Assembly: GCA_964484475.1 (NCBI GenBank)
Contig: CAZAFU010000002.1
Span: forward strand, 8,941 to 72,940
DNA length: 64,000 nucleotides
Direction: 5' to 3'
Origin: Parvularcula sp964484475
GTDB lineage: Bacteria; Pseudomonadota; Alphaproteobacteria; Caulobacterales; Parvularculaceae
The position numbers and the translations under genes are program-made. Positions within the stretch are counted from its first letter, which is position 1. Each line of letters opens with the position of its first letter. The notes under the pieces are model-generated. The model saw nothing but the letters and a program-made list of their open reading frames with translations, made no database searches and was not told the origin of the DNA. Shown in pieces: positions 16,592 to 25,131 of this stretch.

Positions 16592-17728
16592 CTAGAGCAT
16601 ACGCGCGATGATTTCCTTCATGATCTCGGTCGAGCCGCCATAGATCCTCTGCACGCGGGCATCGGCATAGAGCCTCGCGATGGGCGCTTCCCACATGAAA
16701 CCGTAACCGCCATGGAGCTGCACCGCCACATCGGCCACCTCCGCGAGGGTCTCTGACGTCCACGCCTTGGCCATGGCGGCGGTGTCCGCGGCGAGGGTCC
16801 CTGCGATCTCCGCCTCGATGCAGCGATCCACGAAGACCCTCGCGATCTGCGCCTTCGTCTTGAGGTCGGCGAGCTTGAAACGGACATCCTGAAAGGCGGC
16901 GATGGGCCGGCCGAAGGCCTGCCTCTCCCGGGTGTAGTCACGGGCGAGCTCGAAGGCGGTCTCCATCGACTGGGCACAGCCGATGGCGATGATGAGACGC
17001 TCCCACGCGAGCTCGTTCATCAGCATGGGGAACGCACCGTTCCGGGCGCCGAGGATGTTCTCCTTGGGCACGCGCACGTCGTCGAAGGTGAGCTGGCAGG
17101 TGTCCTGCGCCTTCAGCCCGAGCTTCTTGAACGGTTTGTCCTTGTGAAAACCGTCCCGGTCCGCCTCGACGAGGACGAGGGACATCTCCTTCGCGCCGCC
17201 TTCGGAGCCCGTCTTGCAGACCACGATAGCGAAATCGCAGTTCCAGCCATTGGTGATGTAGGTCTTGGCGCCGTTGATGACGAGCTCGTCGCCGTCGGCT
17301 GTGGCGCGGGTCTCGATCGCCTGGAGGTCGGAACCGGTCCCGGGTTCGGTCATGGCGATGGCGCCGATCTTCTCGCCCCTTGCCATGGCGGGTAGGTAGG
17401 CCTGCTTCTGCGCCTCCGTCCCGTAATTGTTGATGTAGGGTGCGACGATATCCGAATGCAGCGAGAAGCCGATGCCGCTCGCGTTGATACGGCTCTGCTC
17501 CTCGATCAGTATGGCGCTCGCGCGCCGGTCGACCCCCGATCCTCCGTAGGCTTCAGGCATGGTGGCGCAGAGGAGGTCGAGCTCCCCCGCCTTCCTCCAG
17601 ACTTCGCGGTCGACATAGCCCTGCTCTTCCCAGCGGTCGTGGTGGGGCTGGATCTCCTCCTCGAAGAAGCGACGGACGGTCCTGCGGAAGAGTTCGTGCT
17701 CCTCCTCGTAGACGCGGCGTTCGAGCAT
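16592..17728 (-). CDS. Acyl-CoA dehydrogenase (long-chain/isovaleryl type)
   Basis: FAD-dependent alpha,beta-dehydrogenation of an acyl-CoA thioester; 378 residues. Domain order is the usual helical N-terminus, beta middle (GAIAMTEPGTGSDLQAIETR, YITNGWNCDF) and helical C-terminus (QAFGRPIAAFQDVRFKLADL, LHGGYGFMWEAPI, RIYGGSTEIMKEII). The medium-chain catalytic Glu position before GTS-like sequence is Gly here. Instead, ELAWERL places a Glu where isovaleryl- and long-chain enzymes carry their base, so that subclass is preferred. GGAGGG precedes the ATG at good distance. It leads a two-gene unit with the aidB-like gene. Substrate chain type is an inference. Confidence 0.9.
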   Translation of the reverse strand: MLERRVYEEEHELFRRTVRRFFEEEIQPHHDRWEEQGYVDREVWRKAGELDLLCATMPEAYGGSGVDRRASAILIEEQSRINASGIGFSLHSDIVAPYINNYGTEAQKQAYLPAMARGEKIGAIAMTEPGTGSDLQAIETRATADGDELVINGAKTYITNGWNCDFAIVVCKTGSEGGAKEMSLVLVEADRDGFHKDKPFKKLGLKAQDTCQLTFDDVRVPKENILGARNGAFPMLMNELAWERLIIAIGCAQSMETAFELARDYTRERQAFGRPIAAFQDVRFKLADLKTKAQIARVFVDRCIEAEIAGTLAADTAAMAKAWTSETLAEVADVAVQLHGGYGFMWEAPIARLYADARVQRIYGGSTEIMKEIIARML

Positions 17729-17909
17729 CGGGTCCCTCCCTTCGGCACGCCTCGGTCATCGGAGTTCTCGATGACGGCGGGCGGCGATAATCGTTGGCCC
17801 TTATGAGAAGCGCGAAGTGGCCCGCTCTTCAAGGGGGCAGGTGCTTTACTTGAGAGAGGATCCCGGTACCTGTGCCCCGGCGACCAGGGAACGGACCGAG
17901 AGGGCGGGA

Positions 17910-20192
17910 ATGACCAAGGGTTGGAAACAGGGCACGGCAATCGTCGGGGTAGCAGCGACGGTGATGGCCGGGAGCGTTTCGGCGCAGGACGAGGGGCTCG
18001 GTGCCCTGACCGACGTGGTCACCGTCACCGCGACGAAACGGCCCGACCCCGAAAACGTGCAGGATGTCCCCCTCGCGGTCACCGCCTTCGACGAGGAGAG
18101 CCTCGAAGCCCTCAAGGTCCGTGACCTCACCGATCTCGGCTTCTCCGCGCCGAACGTGGCGCTCGAGGATATCGGCACCGTTCCGGGTACGGCGAATTTC
18201 GCCATCAGGGGCCTCGGGATCAATTCCTCGATCCCCTCCATCGATCCCGCGGTCGGGGTCTTTCTCGACGGCGTCTATCTCGGCGTGAATGCCGGGGTGG
18301 TCCTCGACCTCTTCGATATCGAAAGCGTGGAGATCCTCCGCGGCCCGCAGGGGCTCCTCTTCGGACGCAACACCACCGGCGGGGCGGTGGTCGTGAACAC
18401 CTCGGGCCCCACGGATACGTTCCGCGCCAGGGGGCGGGTCGCCTACGAAGCGCCTCTCGGTGACGACCGGGGCGGGCCGCGGCGCATCGCGAGCGGCAGC
18501 CTTTCGGGCCCGATCCTGCCGGGCAGGCTGAACGGCAAGGTCGGCGCCTACCTGAACGACGACGAAGGATATTTCGAGAACCGCCTGGATGGATCCTCGA
18601 TCGGCGAAAGTTTCACCTACAGCCTGCGCGGGGCGCTGGAATTCACGCCCTCGGAAACACTGACGGTGCTCGGCAAGCTCGACTTCACCCGCAGGGACGG
18701 TGACGGCGCGATCAGCCAGAACCGCGGCCTCTTCGAACGTGACAGTTTCGATGTGTCCCTCGACGAGCCCGGTTTCGCCGATATCGAGACACTGACCTTC
18801 AGCCTGAGGAGCGATCTCGATGTCGGGTTCGGTGACGGCCGGATCACCAAGATCATGGGCTACCGGACCCTCGAGCAGGCGACGCGGAACGACATCGATT
18901 CGGGGCCTGAGCGCATCTTCGTCTCGGATACGGGCCTCGACCAGGACCAGGTGTCGGGTGAGCTGCGCTACGCAGGCACGTTCGGGCGGACAGAACTGAC
19001 CACCGGGCTCTACGGGTTTCACCAGGACGCGGCCTATTTCGAGAACCGTGACCTGACCGCCCTTGGCGCGCCCTTCTCCTATGGCGGCGGCACCCAGGAA
19101 CACACGGTTCTCGGCATCTTCGGCCAGGCCGATCATCACCTGACCGATACCCTGGCGCTGAGCCTCGGGTTGCGGCTGACCCGCGAGGAGAAGGAAAGCG
19201 CGGTGACGTTCGTCCGGCCGCGGCCGGAATGCTCGCCGATCGAGGGGACCTGCCCGACCGAGGGAGAGAACCCCTTCGCGCCGGGCGAGCCGAACGGCTT
19301 CCGCGACCGGGACGAATGGTCGAACCTGATCCCGAAGATCGGCCTTGCCTACGAGCCGGCGGATACGGTCCTTCTTTATACGCACTGGACCAAGGGCTAC
19401 CGCTCGGGCGGCTACAACCTCAGGGCGACGAACCCTGCCCTGTTCGTGGAGACCATCGAAGCAGGGGGCGAGCCGAGCTTCGACGAGGAGGAAGTGCGCA
19501 GCTTCGAGATCGGCGGCAAGTTCGAGACGGCGGACGGGCGCGGGCAACTCAACCTTGCTCTTTTCCGTACGAAGATCGAAGACATGCAGCGCGAGGTGAA
19601 CCTGTCGAGCCCCACTGCCGGGGTCTCGCAGTTCATCCTGAACACCGCCGATGCGACCATCGAAGGCATCGAGGCCGAGGGGCAGTGGCGGGTGGGCGAG
19701 AGCCTGCTCCTTCGCGCCAATCTGGGCCTCATCGATGCCGGGTACGATCGTGTGCTGTTCGATATCTCCAGCGATGACGTGGTCGACCGGGACGACCTCG
19801 CCCTTGCGATCCCGCGCGTGCCCGAGGCGACCTACGGCGCATCGGTCCTGCACGAGGCGGATCTTCGCGAGCGCGGCAGCCTTCTGACGCGGGTGAGTTT
19901 CCAGCACCGCGACCGGGTGGCCTACACGGACAACAATTTCGGGTGGATCCAGGCTGCCGACATGCTCGATGCCAACCTGACCTGGCAGCCCCGCGACGGC
20001 CGGGTTGCGCTGTCCCTCTACGGCCGGAACCTCCTCGACGAGGTGCAGGCCGGGGGCGATACCCAGCTTCCCTTCGGCGGCCCGCTGTCGAGCGGGGTTG
20101 CGCAGCCCTTCGGCGCCGACCCTGCGGGGGGCACGTTCTCACCCCTGATGCCCGGCCGGGTCATCGGCGTGGAATTGCGGATGTCGCGGTAG
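17910..20192 (+). CDS. TonB-dependent receptor
   Basis: Outer-membrane active transporter of 760 residues. A signal peptide (ending near SVSAQ) is followed by a TonB-box-like VVTVTATKR segment, a plug domain at about 45-160 (DVPLAVTAF, IRGLGI, VGVFLDGVYLG, IEILRGPQGLLFGRNTTGGAV-type motif) and a 22-strand-type barrel. The last residues (GVELRMSR) do not end in the usual aromatic. The ATG at 17910 has only a GGGA-like site but gives the sensible signal peptide. It is divergent from the acyl-CoA dehydrogenase pair. The large CirA/FyuA-like form in this class often imports plant or aromatic molecules, not only iron chelates; the ligand is unknown. Confidence 0.92.
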   Translation: MTKGWKQGTAIVGVAATVMAGSVSAQDEGLGALTDVVTVTATKRPDPENVQDVPLAVTAFDEESLEALKVRDLTDLGFSAPNVALEDIGTVPGTANFAIRGLGINSSIPSIDPAVGVFLDGVYLGVNAGVVLDLFDIESVEILRGPQGLLFGRNTTGGAVVVNTSGPTDTFRARGRVAYEAPLGDDRGGPRRIASGSLSGPILPGRLNGKVGAYLNDDEGYFENRLDGSSIGESFTYSLRGALEFTPSETLTVLGKLDFTRRDGDGAISQNRGLFERDSFDVSLDEPGFADIETLTFSLRSDLDVGFGDGRITKIMGYRTLEQATRNDIDSGPERIFVSDTGLDQDQVSGELRYAGTFGRTELTTGLYGFHQDAAYFENRDLTALGAPFSYGGGTQEHTVLGIFGQADHHLTDTLALSLGLRLTREEKESAVTFVRPRPECSPIEGTCPTEGENPFAPGEPNGFRDRDEWSNLIPKIGLAYEPADTVLLYTHWTKGYRSGGYNLRATNPALFVETIEAGGEPSFDEEEVRSFEIGGKFETADGRGQLNLALFRTKIEDMQREVNLSSPTAGVSQFILNTADATIEGIEAEGQWRVGESLLLRANLGLIDAGYDRVLFDISSDDVVDRDDLALAIPRVPEATYGASVLHEADLRERGSLLTRVSFQHRDRVAYTDNNFGWIQAADMLDANLTWQPRDGRVALSLYGRNLLDEVQAGGDTQLPFGGPLSSGVAQPFGADPAGGTFSPLMPGRVIGVELRMSR

Positions 20193-20193
20193 C

Positions 20194-20589
20194 TCAGGAG
20201 ATCGGGAGACCTTCGGTCGCGCCGGCCTTCACCCAGCGAATGGCTCCGACGAGATCGCTGCTCGGACAGGGTTTGGAGCAGACGGCGGCTGTCGGGAACG
20301 CCCTGCGCAGGCCCTCGGGGTCAGCGTGAGCGGAATGGAAGATCAGCGGCAGGCCGGCCTCGTACATCTCGCGCGCGAGACTGAGGGAATTGCCGTCGGG
20401 CAGGGAAATGTCGAAGATCGCGAAGTCGATCCGGTGTTCGGCCACGATCGCCTGCGCCTGAGCGAGCGTCGCGGCGATGAACACCTCCCGCGCTCCTTCA
20501 AGCAAGGCCGTGGCTTCGAGGTCCATGGCGACAAGGGCCTCGTCCTCGACCACGAGGACCGTATCTCCGGCGAAAGCGGGCTCAGCCAC
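20194..20589 (-). CDS. Single-domain response regulator
   Basis: A 131-residue receiver domain without an output domain. Acidic pocket residues (VVEDE), the phospho-acceptor Asp60 in FDISLPDG, a Ser in FHSAH and Lys in CSKP are all present, so phosphorylation is plausible. I place the start at GTG 20589, overlapping the stop of the upstream kinase gene by 8 nt, which implies translational coupling; an ATG further upstream inside the kinase gene is also possible. It is the natural partner of the CheB-CheR-HWE kinase. Its 3' end is 1 nt from the convergent TonB-dependent receptor gene. Confidence 0.85.
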   Translation of the reverse strand: MAEPAFAGDTVLVVEDEALVAMDLEATALLEGAREVFIAATLAQAQAIVAEHRIDFAIFDISLPDGNSLSLAREMYEAGLPLIFHSAHADPEGLRRAFPTAAVCSKPCPSSDLVGAIRWVKAGATEGLPIS

Positions 20590-23500
20590 GCCGGCCCTTG
20601 ATCGCCGGTAACCGGAGGCGGAATGTTGCAACAAGGCCATTCTCAGTCCAATTCCGCTCAACGGTTCCGCGCATCTGGCGAACGCTGGCATCGACCAGAC
20701 GCGTCCCGAAACTCGGAACGCCGGAGGAAGAATGGACGGATTTTGTCAATTTCTCGTTCCATTGCAGCTCGAGTTCGTTCTCATCGTGGAGTGACCACGT
20801 CACAGCTACAATGCCGCCTTCGGTCGACCAAGCGCCATACTTGACTGCATTGGTCGCAAGCTCGTGAACGATCAGGCTCATGGGAGTCACTGCATCCACT
20901 GGGACTTCCACGGGCCCGCCGCTCAGGCTGAGACGGTCCGTGGAGGTGTGCGGTTTCAGAAGCCGGGTGAGAAGCGGTTGCAGGCCGACCTTCGCATCCG
21001 CCGACTTGTTCTGGGTCAGCTCGTAGGCGCGGCCGAGCGCGTTGACCCTGAGGTTCAGCTGCCTTGCGTAGTCGAGCACGTCCCGGCCGGGAGCGGCGGT
21101 CGTGTTGATGAGCGACGCGATCACGGCGAAGAGGTTCTTCACCCTGTGGTTCATCTCCTCGACCATCAGGACCTGACGTTCCCTGGCCTCCTCCTCGAAG
21201 GTGATGTCGTAGTTCAGGCCGATCAGCCTGGTGCGTCCGTCGGCGCTCGTCCTGCGTTCGCCGACCCCCATGATCCACCGAATGGAGCCCTCACGGGTCT
21301 GCAGGCGAAACCGGTGCTCGTAGCGCTCCCCGGTTTCGATCGTCCGCTGGAATGCGGCAATCGCCTCATCCCTGTCTTCGGGAAGGATACGGGACACCGC
21401 GGTTTCGAAGTCCTGCTGGTCCGGCTCGAGATCGAAGAGCCTGCCCATCTGGGGGTCGTAGATGGACTCGCCCGTATCGACGTCATACTCCCAGACGCCC
21501 ATCTTGCCTGCATCGAGCGCGAGAGCCAGACGCTCGGTCTTGAGCTGCAGGTCAGCTTCGAGGGCCTTGACCTCGGTCATGTCGTTGAAGACCAGCGTCG
21601 CCCCGTCCCGTCCGCCCTCGGTCGACCGGTAGGGGAAGATCCGCATCTGGAAGATTCTCCCGTCGTCGCGCATGACGACCATGCGCTCGACCGTGCGCCA
21701 ACGCTCGATGGTCTCGCGGACATCGTCGAGAAGGCTGGGCTCGTCGATCAGGCGCGTGATCTGGGTGAGCGAGCGCCCCCTGTCGTCGTCGCTGAAGGCG
21801 AAGATCGACCTGGCCTGATCCGAAAAGAGCCGCACCTGGAGATCTTCGTCGACAACGATGAGCGCGATCGAAGCGGAGCGGAAGAAATTGATGAGGTCGT
21901 CATTGGCCACCCCGAGCTCCGAGATCTTGGCCTTGAGTTCGTCGTTCAGTGTCGAGAGCTCCTCGTTCGCCGACTGGAGCTCTTCGTTCATCGACATCAT
22001 CTCTTCGTTGGAGCTCTTGAGTTCCTCGTTCGCGGTCTCGAGTTCCTCCACCGTGCCACGAAGGCGCTGGCGTGTGCTCCTGAGCTCCTGCTCGAGGCTG
22101 ACGATGCGGTCGTCGGCGGTGTCCGCCTCGATGTAGTGCGGCCTGAACTCCTCCTTGAAGCGTCCGGTCTCGATGAAGACGATGGCGATCGTCCCGTCCG
22201 CCATGGGGTCGGCAACGACATCCACCGTATGCGACCCGAACCGGGTACTCACCGTGACGTCTTCCATGGCCTTGCGTTCGCCGCTCTCCTTCACGCGGGA
22301 GATCAGGAGCTGCATGCTGTGCCGAAGCTCCCCCCGGGCGAGGCGCGAGATATGCTGGTCCTGGTCACCGGGAGCCGATTTGAGATAGCTCGAAAGGTCG
22401 CCAACGGAAGAGACGATATCGCCCTCCGTCGTTACACGGACGAAAACCGGAGCATAGCGTTCGAGGATCGCCGCATGGCTGGCCGCGCGTTGGCCCGTCG
22501 GCTGGGTTCCGCGGGGCCTCCCGATATAGCCGCTCGCCCCGCTCTCCCCCTGACCGGGGCCGCCCAGGCCGATGGGCAGGTCGATCGGATAGCTGCGCGG
22601 CGTGTCCTTGCGGCGGTAGAGGCGTGTCTTCTGGTCGACGGTCTCGAACAGGCTCTCGCGCTGGGAGATGCCTTCTGACGGGCCGAGGAAGAGGTGCCCT
22701 CCCGGCTTCAGGCCATAATGCAGGAGCGCCGTGAGGCTGTGCTGGATGTCGTCGCCGAAATAGATGAAGAGATTGCGGCAGGAAACCAGATCGAGCTTCA
22801 GGAAAGGCGGATGCTTGATGATGCTGTGCACGGAGAAACGCACCATGTCGCGGATCTGCGGCGCAATCTGGAACTCGTCACCGTAATCGTGCGTATAGGC
22901 ATTCCTCAGCCGCTCGGGGATGTCTTCCAGCGCACTGATCGGGTAGCATCCCTTGCGTGCGATACGGATCATGCTTTCGTCGATGTCGGTGGCAAAGACC
23001 TGGACCCGCTGCGAACCTTTCGCTTCCCCCATGGCTTCTGCGAGTAGCATCGCGATCGTATAGGCCTCCTGCCCGGACGAACAGCCCGGTACCCAGACCC
23101 TGATCTCCTCCCCCTCCCCGGCGGGACGTTCGGCCAGTGGCACGATGACCTCGCGGCGCAGCAGCTCGAAATGGTCCGGGTCACGGAAGAACTTGGTCAC
23201 GTTGATGAGAAACTCGTGGAAAAGGGCTTCGCACTCGTCCCTGTCGGACCGCAGGAGAGCGATGTAGGCGGCGGTATCGATTTCGTTCCTCACCTGCATG
23301 CGCCGCTCGATCCGCCTGAAGAGTGTCGAGTGCTTGTAGCCGCTGAAATCGTGTCCCACGCGCTCCGAGAGGATCGCCAGCACCTCGCGCAGGACGGAAG
23401 CGGCGCGGTCGTCATCATCGCCCTGGAAGATGCCGTCCTTCCTTCTCGCAAAGAACGAGACGATCTCGCGCACGATGTCCTGCGGGGGCAGGATGAGATC

Positions 23501-24025
23501 GACACAGCCCGTGGAAATACCCGCCTCCGGCATCCCGCCGAACCGGGCGGTCCTCGGGTCCTGGGCGACACAGATGCCGCCGACTTCCTTGATCGCGGCA
23601 AAGCCAGCGGATCCGTCCGATCCTGTTCCCGACAGAAGGACGCCCGCGGCGGAGGGTCCGCATTCCTCGGCGAGACTGCTGAGGAGGGCATCAATGGGCC
23701 GGTTGAGCTTCGCGGCACCCTCGAGGGACTCAAGCTCGATGCATCCGCCCTTCACCCGCGGCAGGTAACCGGGCGGTGTCACATAGACGCAGCCCTCCTC
23801 GATGCTCGTGCCGTTCTCGGCTTCGATCACTTCGAGCGATGTCAGGCCCGCAAGGAGCTCGGCAAGGGGGCTTCGGTGATCGCGATCGAGATGCTGCAAC
23901 AGGATGACGGCGGCCCTCGTCTTGGCGGGAATGGCGCCGACCAGAGCGCTGATGGCCTCAACGCCACCGGCGGAGGCACCAACACCGACCACGGGAAACG
24001 CAACATCATGGGTCGAGGCGGGCAA
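20582..24025 (-). CDS. CheB-CheR-PAS-HWE hybrid histidine kinase
   Basis: A 1147-residue sensory protein. Order of domains: CheB methylesterase (about 8-190, with Ser18 in GASAGG, His45 in QHLDRDH and the GTGSDGSAG Asp loop), CheR methyltransferase (about 210-480, with VWVPGCSSGQEAYTIAM and SCRNLFIYF), a coiled coil rich in EELxxxNEEL (about 650-720), two PAS domains, and a HWE/HisKA_2 kinase with phospho-His960 in MNHRVKN plus ATPase. No membrane segment is visible. I chose TTG 24025 because CAGGAG lies 6 nt upstream and the CheB fold starts directly; ATG 24238 would add an unrelated 71-residue tail. It is divergent from the first rhodopsin gene and couples to a receiver gene. Confidence 0.9.
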   Translation of the reverse strand: MPASTHDVAFPVVGVGASAGGVEAISALVGAIPAKTRAAVILLQHLDRDHRSPLAELLAGLTSLEVIEAENGTSIEEGCVYVTPPGYLPRVKGGCIELESLEGAAKLNRPIDALLSSLAEECGPSAAGVLLSGTGSDGSAGFAAIKEVGGICVAQDPRTARFGGMPEAGISTGCVDLILPPQDIVREIVSFFARRKDGIFQGDDDDRAASVLREVLAILSERVGHDFSGYKHSTLFRRIERRMQVRNEIDTAAYIALLRSDRDECEALFHEFLINVTKFFRDPDHFELLRREVIVPLAERPAGEGEEIRVWVPGCSSGQEAYTIAMLLAEAMGEAKGSQRVQVFATDIDESMIRIARKGCYPISALEDIPERLRNAYTHDYGDEFQIAPQIRDMVRFSVHSIIKHPPFLKLDLVSCRNLFIYFGDDIQHSLTALLHYGLKPGGHLFLGPSEGISQRESLFETVDQKTRLYRRKDTPRSYPIDLPIGLGGPGQGESGASGYIGRPRGTQPTGQRAASHAAILERYAPVFVRVTTEGDIVSSVGDLSSYLKSAPGDQDQHISRLARGELRHSMQLLISRVKESGERKAMEDVTVSTRFGSHTVDVVADPMADGTIAIVFIETGRFKEEFRPHYIEADTADDRIVSLEQELRSTRQRLRGTVEELETANEELKSSNEEMMSMNEELQSANEELSTLNDELKAKISELGVANDDLINFFRSASIALIVVDEDLQVRLFSDQARSIFAFSDDDRGRSLTQITRLIDEPSLLDDVRETIERWRTVERMVVMRDDGRIFQMRIFPYRSTEGGRDGATLVFNDMTEVKALEADLQLKTERLALALDAGKMGVWEYDVDTGESIYDPQMGRLFDLEPDQQDFETAVSRILPEDRDEAIAAFQRTIETGERYEHRFRLQTREGSIRWIMGVGERRTSADGRTRLIGLNYDITFEEEARERQVLMVEEMNHRVKNLFAVIASLINTTAAPGRDVLDYARQLNLRVNALGRAYELTQNKSADAKVGLQPLLTRLLKPHTSTDRLSLSGGPVEVPVDAVTPMSLIVHELATNAVKYGAWSTEGGIVAVTWSLHDENELELQWNEKLTKSVHSSSGVPSFGTRLVDASVRQMRGTVERNWTENGLVATFRLRLPAIKGRRG

Positions 24026-24199
24026 GGCGATCTCCTGCGTCACTGAGGGCACCGGACGTCCATCCAGGATGGAACCGGTCACCGGGAAAGCCGATATCAC
24101 ACCGCCCCGCAAGGTGTCCGCTGCGTCGCGGGGCCGGCCCGTCCCCGAAACGCCATGGCAGACAGTGAGAGACCGGGCGGTGCGCGCGATCACGTCGCG

Positions 24200-24224
24200 G
24201 GAACTTAATCCGGCGCCCCACGTT
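24200..24224 (+). promoter_or_regulatory. Sigma-EcfG-type promoter before the rhodopsin operon
   Basis: GGAAC at 24200-24204 and CGTT at 24221-24224 are separated by exactly 16 nt, matching the alphaproteobacterial general stress sigma factor consensus. The predicted transcription start is about 27 nt before the ATG at 24258, leaving room for the CGAGGT ribosome site. The match is to both boxes and the spacing, so a chance hit in a 230-nt intergenic region is unlikely but not excluded. Confidence 0.65.
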
Positions 24225-24257
24225 GTCCGACTCGGCATTCAACGAGGTACCGGTTTC

Positions 24258-25127
24258 ATGGAAATTCTGCATCTTAATATCGAGAACTTCGCAGTTTTTC
24301 CCCATCCTGCGTTCCAGATGATCGCCGTCCTCCTCATGGTGGGATACGGCGCGCACCTGGCATTCTCGGCCTATTTCCTCGCGGCCTCGACACAGATCGC
24401 GCCGCGCTACCGCCTTGTGCCGTGGCTTTCGGCGGTGGTGATGCTGGCGGCGGGCCTCAGCCTCCTGCGTGAATACTCGGTGTGGACCGAGACGATGATC
24501 TTCACGGGCACCGGCTGGACGCGGGACAGCCAGGAGATCTTCTCCAACGCCTACCGCTACGCCAACTGGACGATCACCATTCCCCTCCTGCTCGGGCAGT
24601 TGCTGGTCGCCTTGAAACTCCCGCGCAAGGAGATGCACAGCCTGTTCCCCAAGCTGGTGGTCGCGGCGCTCCTGATGATCTGGACCGGGCTGTTCGGCCA
24701 GTTCTACGAAGAGGCGAACGTCGTCACGATGCTGATCTGGGGCGCGGTCTCGACGGTCCCCTTCGTCTATCTGGTGATCGCGGTGAAGCGCGCCCTGTCA
24801 CGCTCGAAAAGCTACACGCCGGCGCCGCTCCATCCCTGGCTCGACAAGCTGTTTCCCTACTTCCTGTTCTTCTGGGGCCTCTACGCCATCGCCTACATGG
24901 TCCCCGCCTTCTCCGACGGGGCGACGGCGGCTGTCGTGAGGCAGTTCATGTATACCCTCGCCGATATCGGCTCGAAGCTGGTCTACGGGGTGATCCTCTC
25001 CCGCTTCGTCCTGCGCCGCAGCGCCTATGAAGGTTACGGGCCGGCCCTTGAGGCCATGGGCGGTGACATTGTTCCGGAGGACGAAGCCGGAAGCTCCGGG
25101 GCCGAACACACCAAAGTGCACGCCTGA
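24258..25127 (+). CDS. Microbial rhodopsin with NTQ motif, predicted Cl- pump
   Basis: Seven-helix retinal protein of 289 residues. Helix C reads YRYANWTITIPLLLGQ; Asn103, Thr107 and Gln114 take the places of the proteorhodopsin proton acceptor, middle residue and donor (Asp97, Thr101, Glu108). This NTQ triad is the signature of bacterial light-driven inward chloride pumps such as those of Nonlabens and Fulvimarina. The helix G retinal lysine is Lys240 in LADIGSK, with counter-ion Asp236. The ATG at 24258 gives a normal N-terminus with a GAGG site about 10 nt upstream. First gene of an operon: blh follows after 4 nt. Chloride transport is inferred from the motif, not shown by sequence alone. 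Confidence 0.92.
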   Translation: MEILHLNIENFAVFPHPAFQMIAVLLMVGYGAHLAFSAYFLAASTQIAPRYRLVPWLSAVVMLAAGLSLLREYSVWTETMIFTGTGWTRDSQEIFSNAYRYANWTITIPLLLGQLLVALKLPRKEMHSLFPKLVVAALLMIWTGLFGQFYEEANVVTMLIWGAVSTVPFVYLVIAVKRALSRSKSYTPAPLHPWLDKLFPYFLFFWGLYAIAYMVPAFSDGATAAVVRQFMYTLADIGSKLVYGVILSRFVLRRSAYEGYGPALEAMGGDIVPEDEAGSSGAEHTKVHA

Positions 25128-25131
25128 AGCG

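Noticed and set aside
17829..19907. A 692-codon frame antisense to the TonB-dependent receptor
   Set aside because: Composition is typical of reverse-complement reading of a real gene, and the receptor on the plus strand is certain.
20864..22678. A 604-codon frame antisense to the hybrid kinase
   Set aside because: Shadow of PAS and coiled-coil coding sequence; no start signal or motif.
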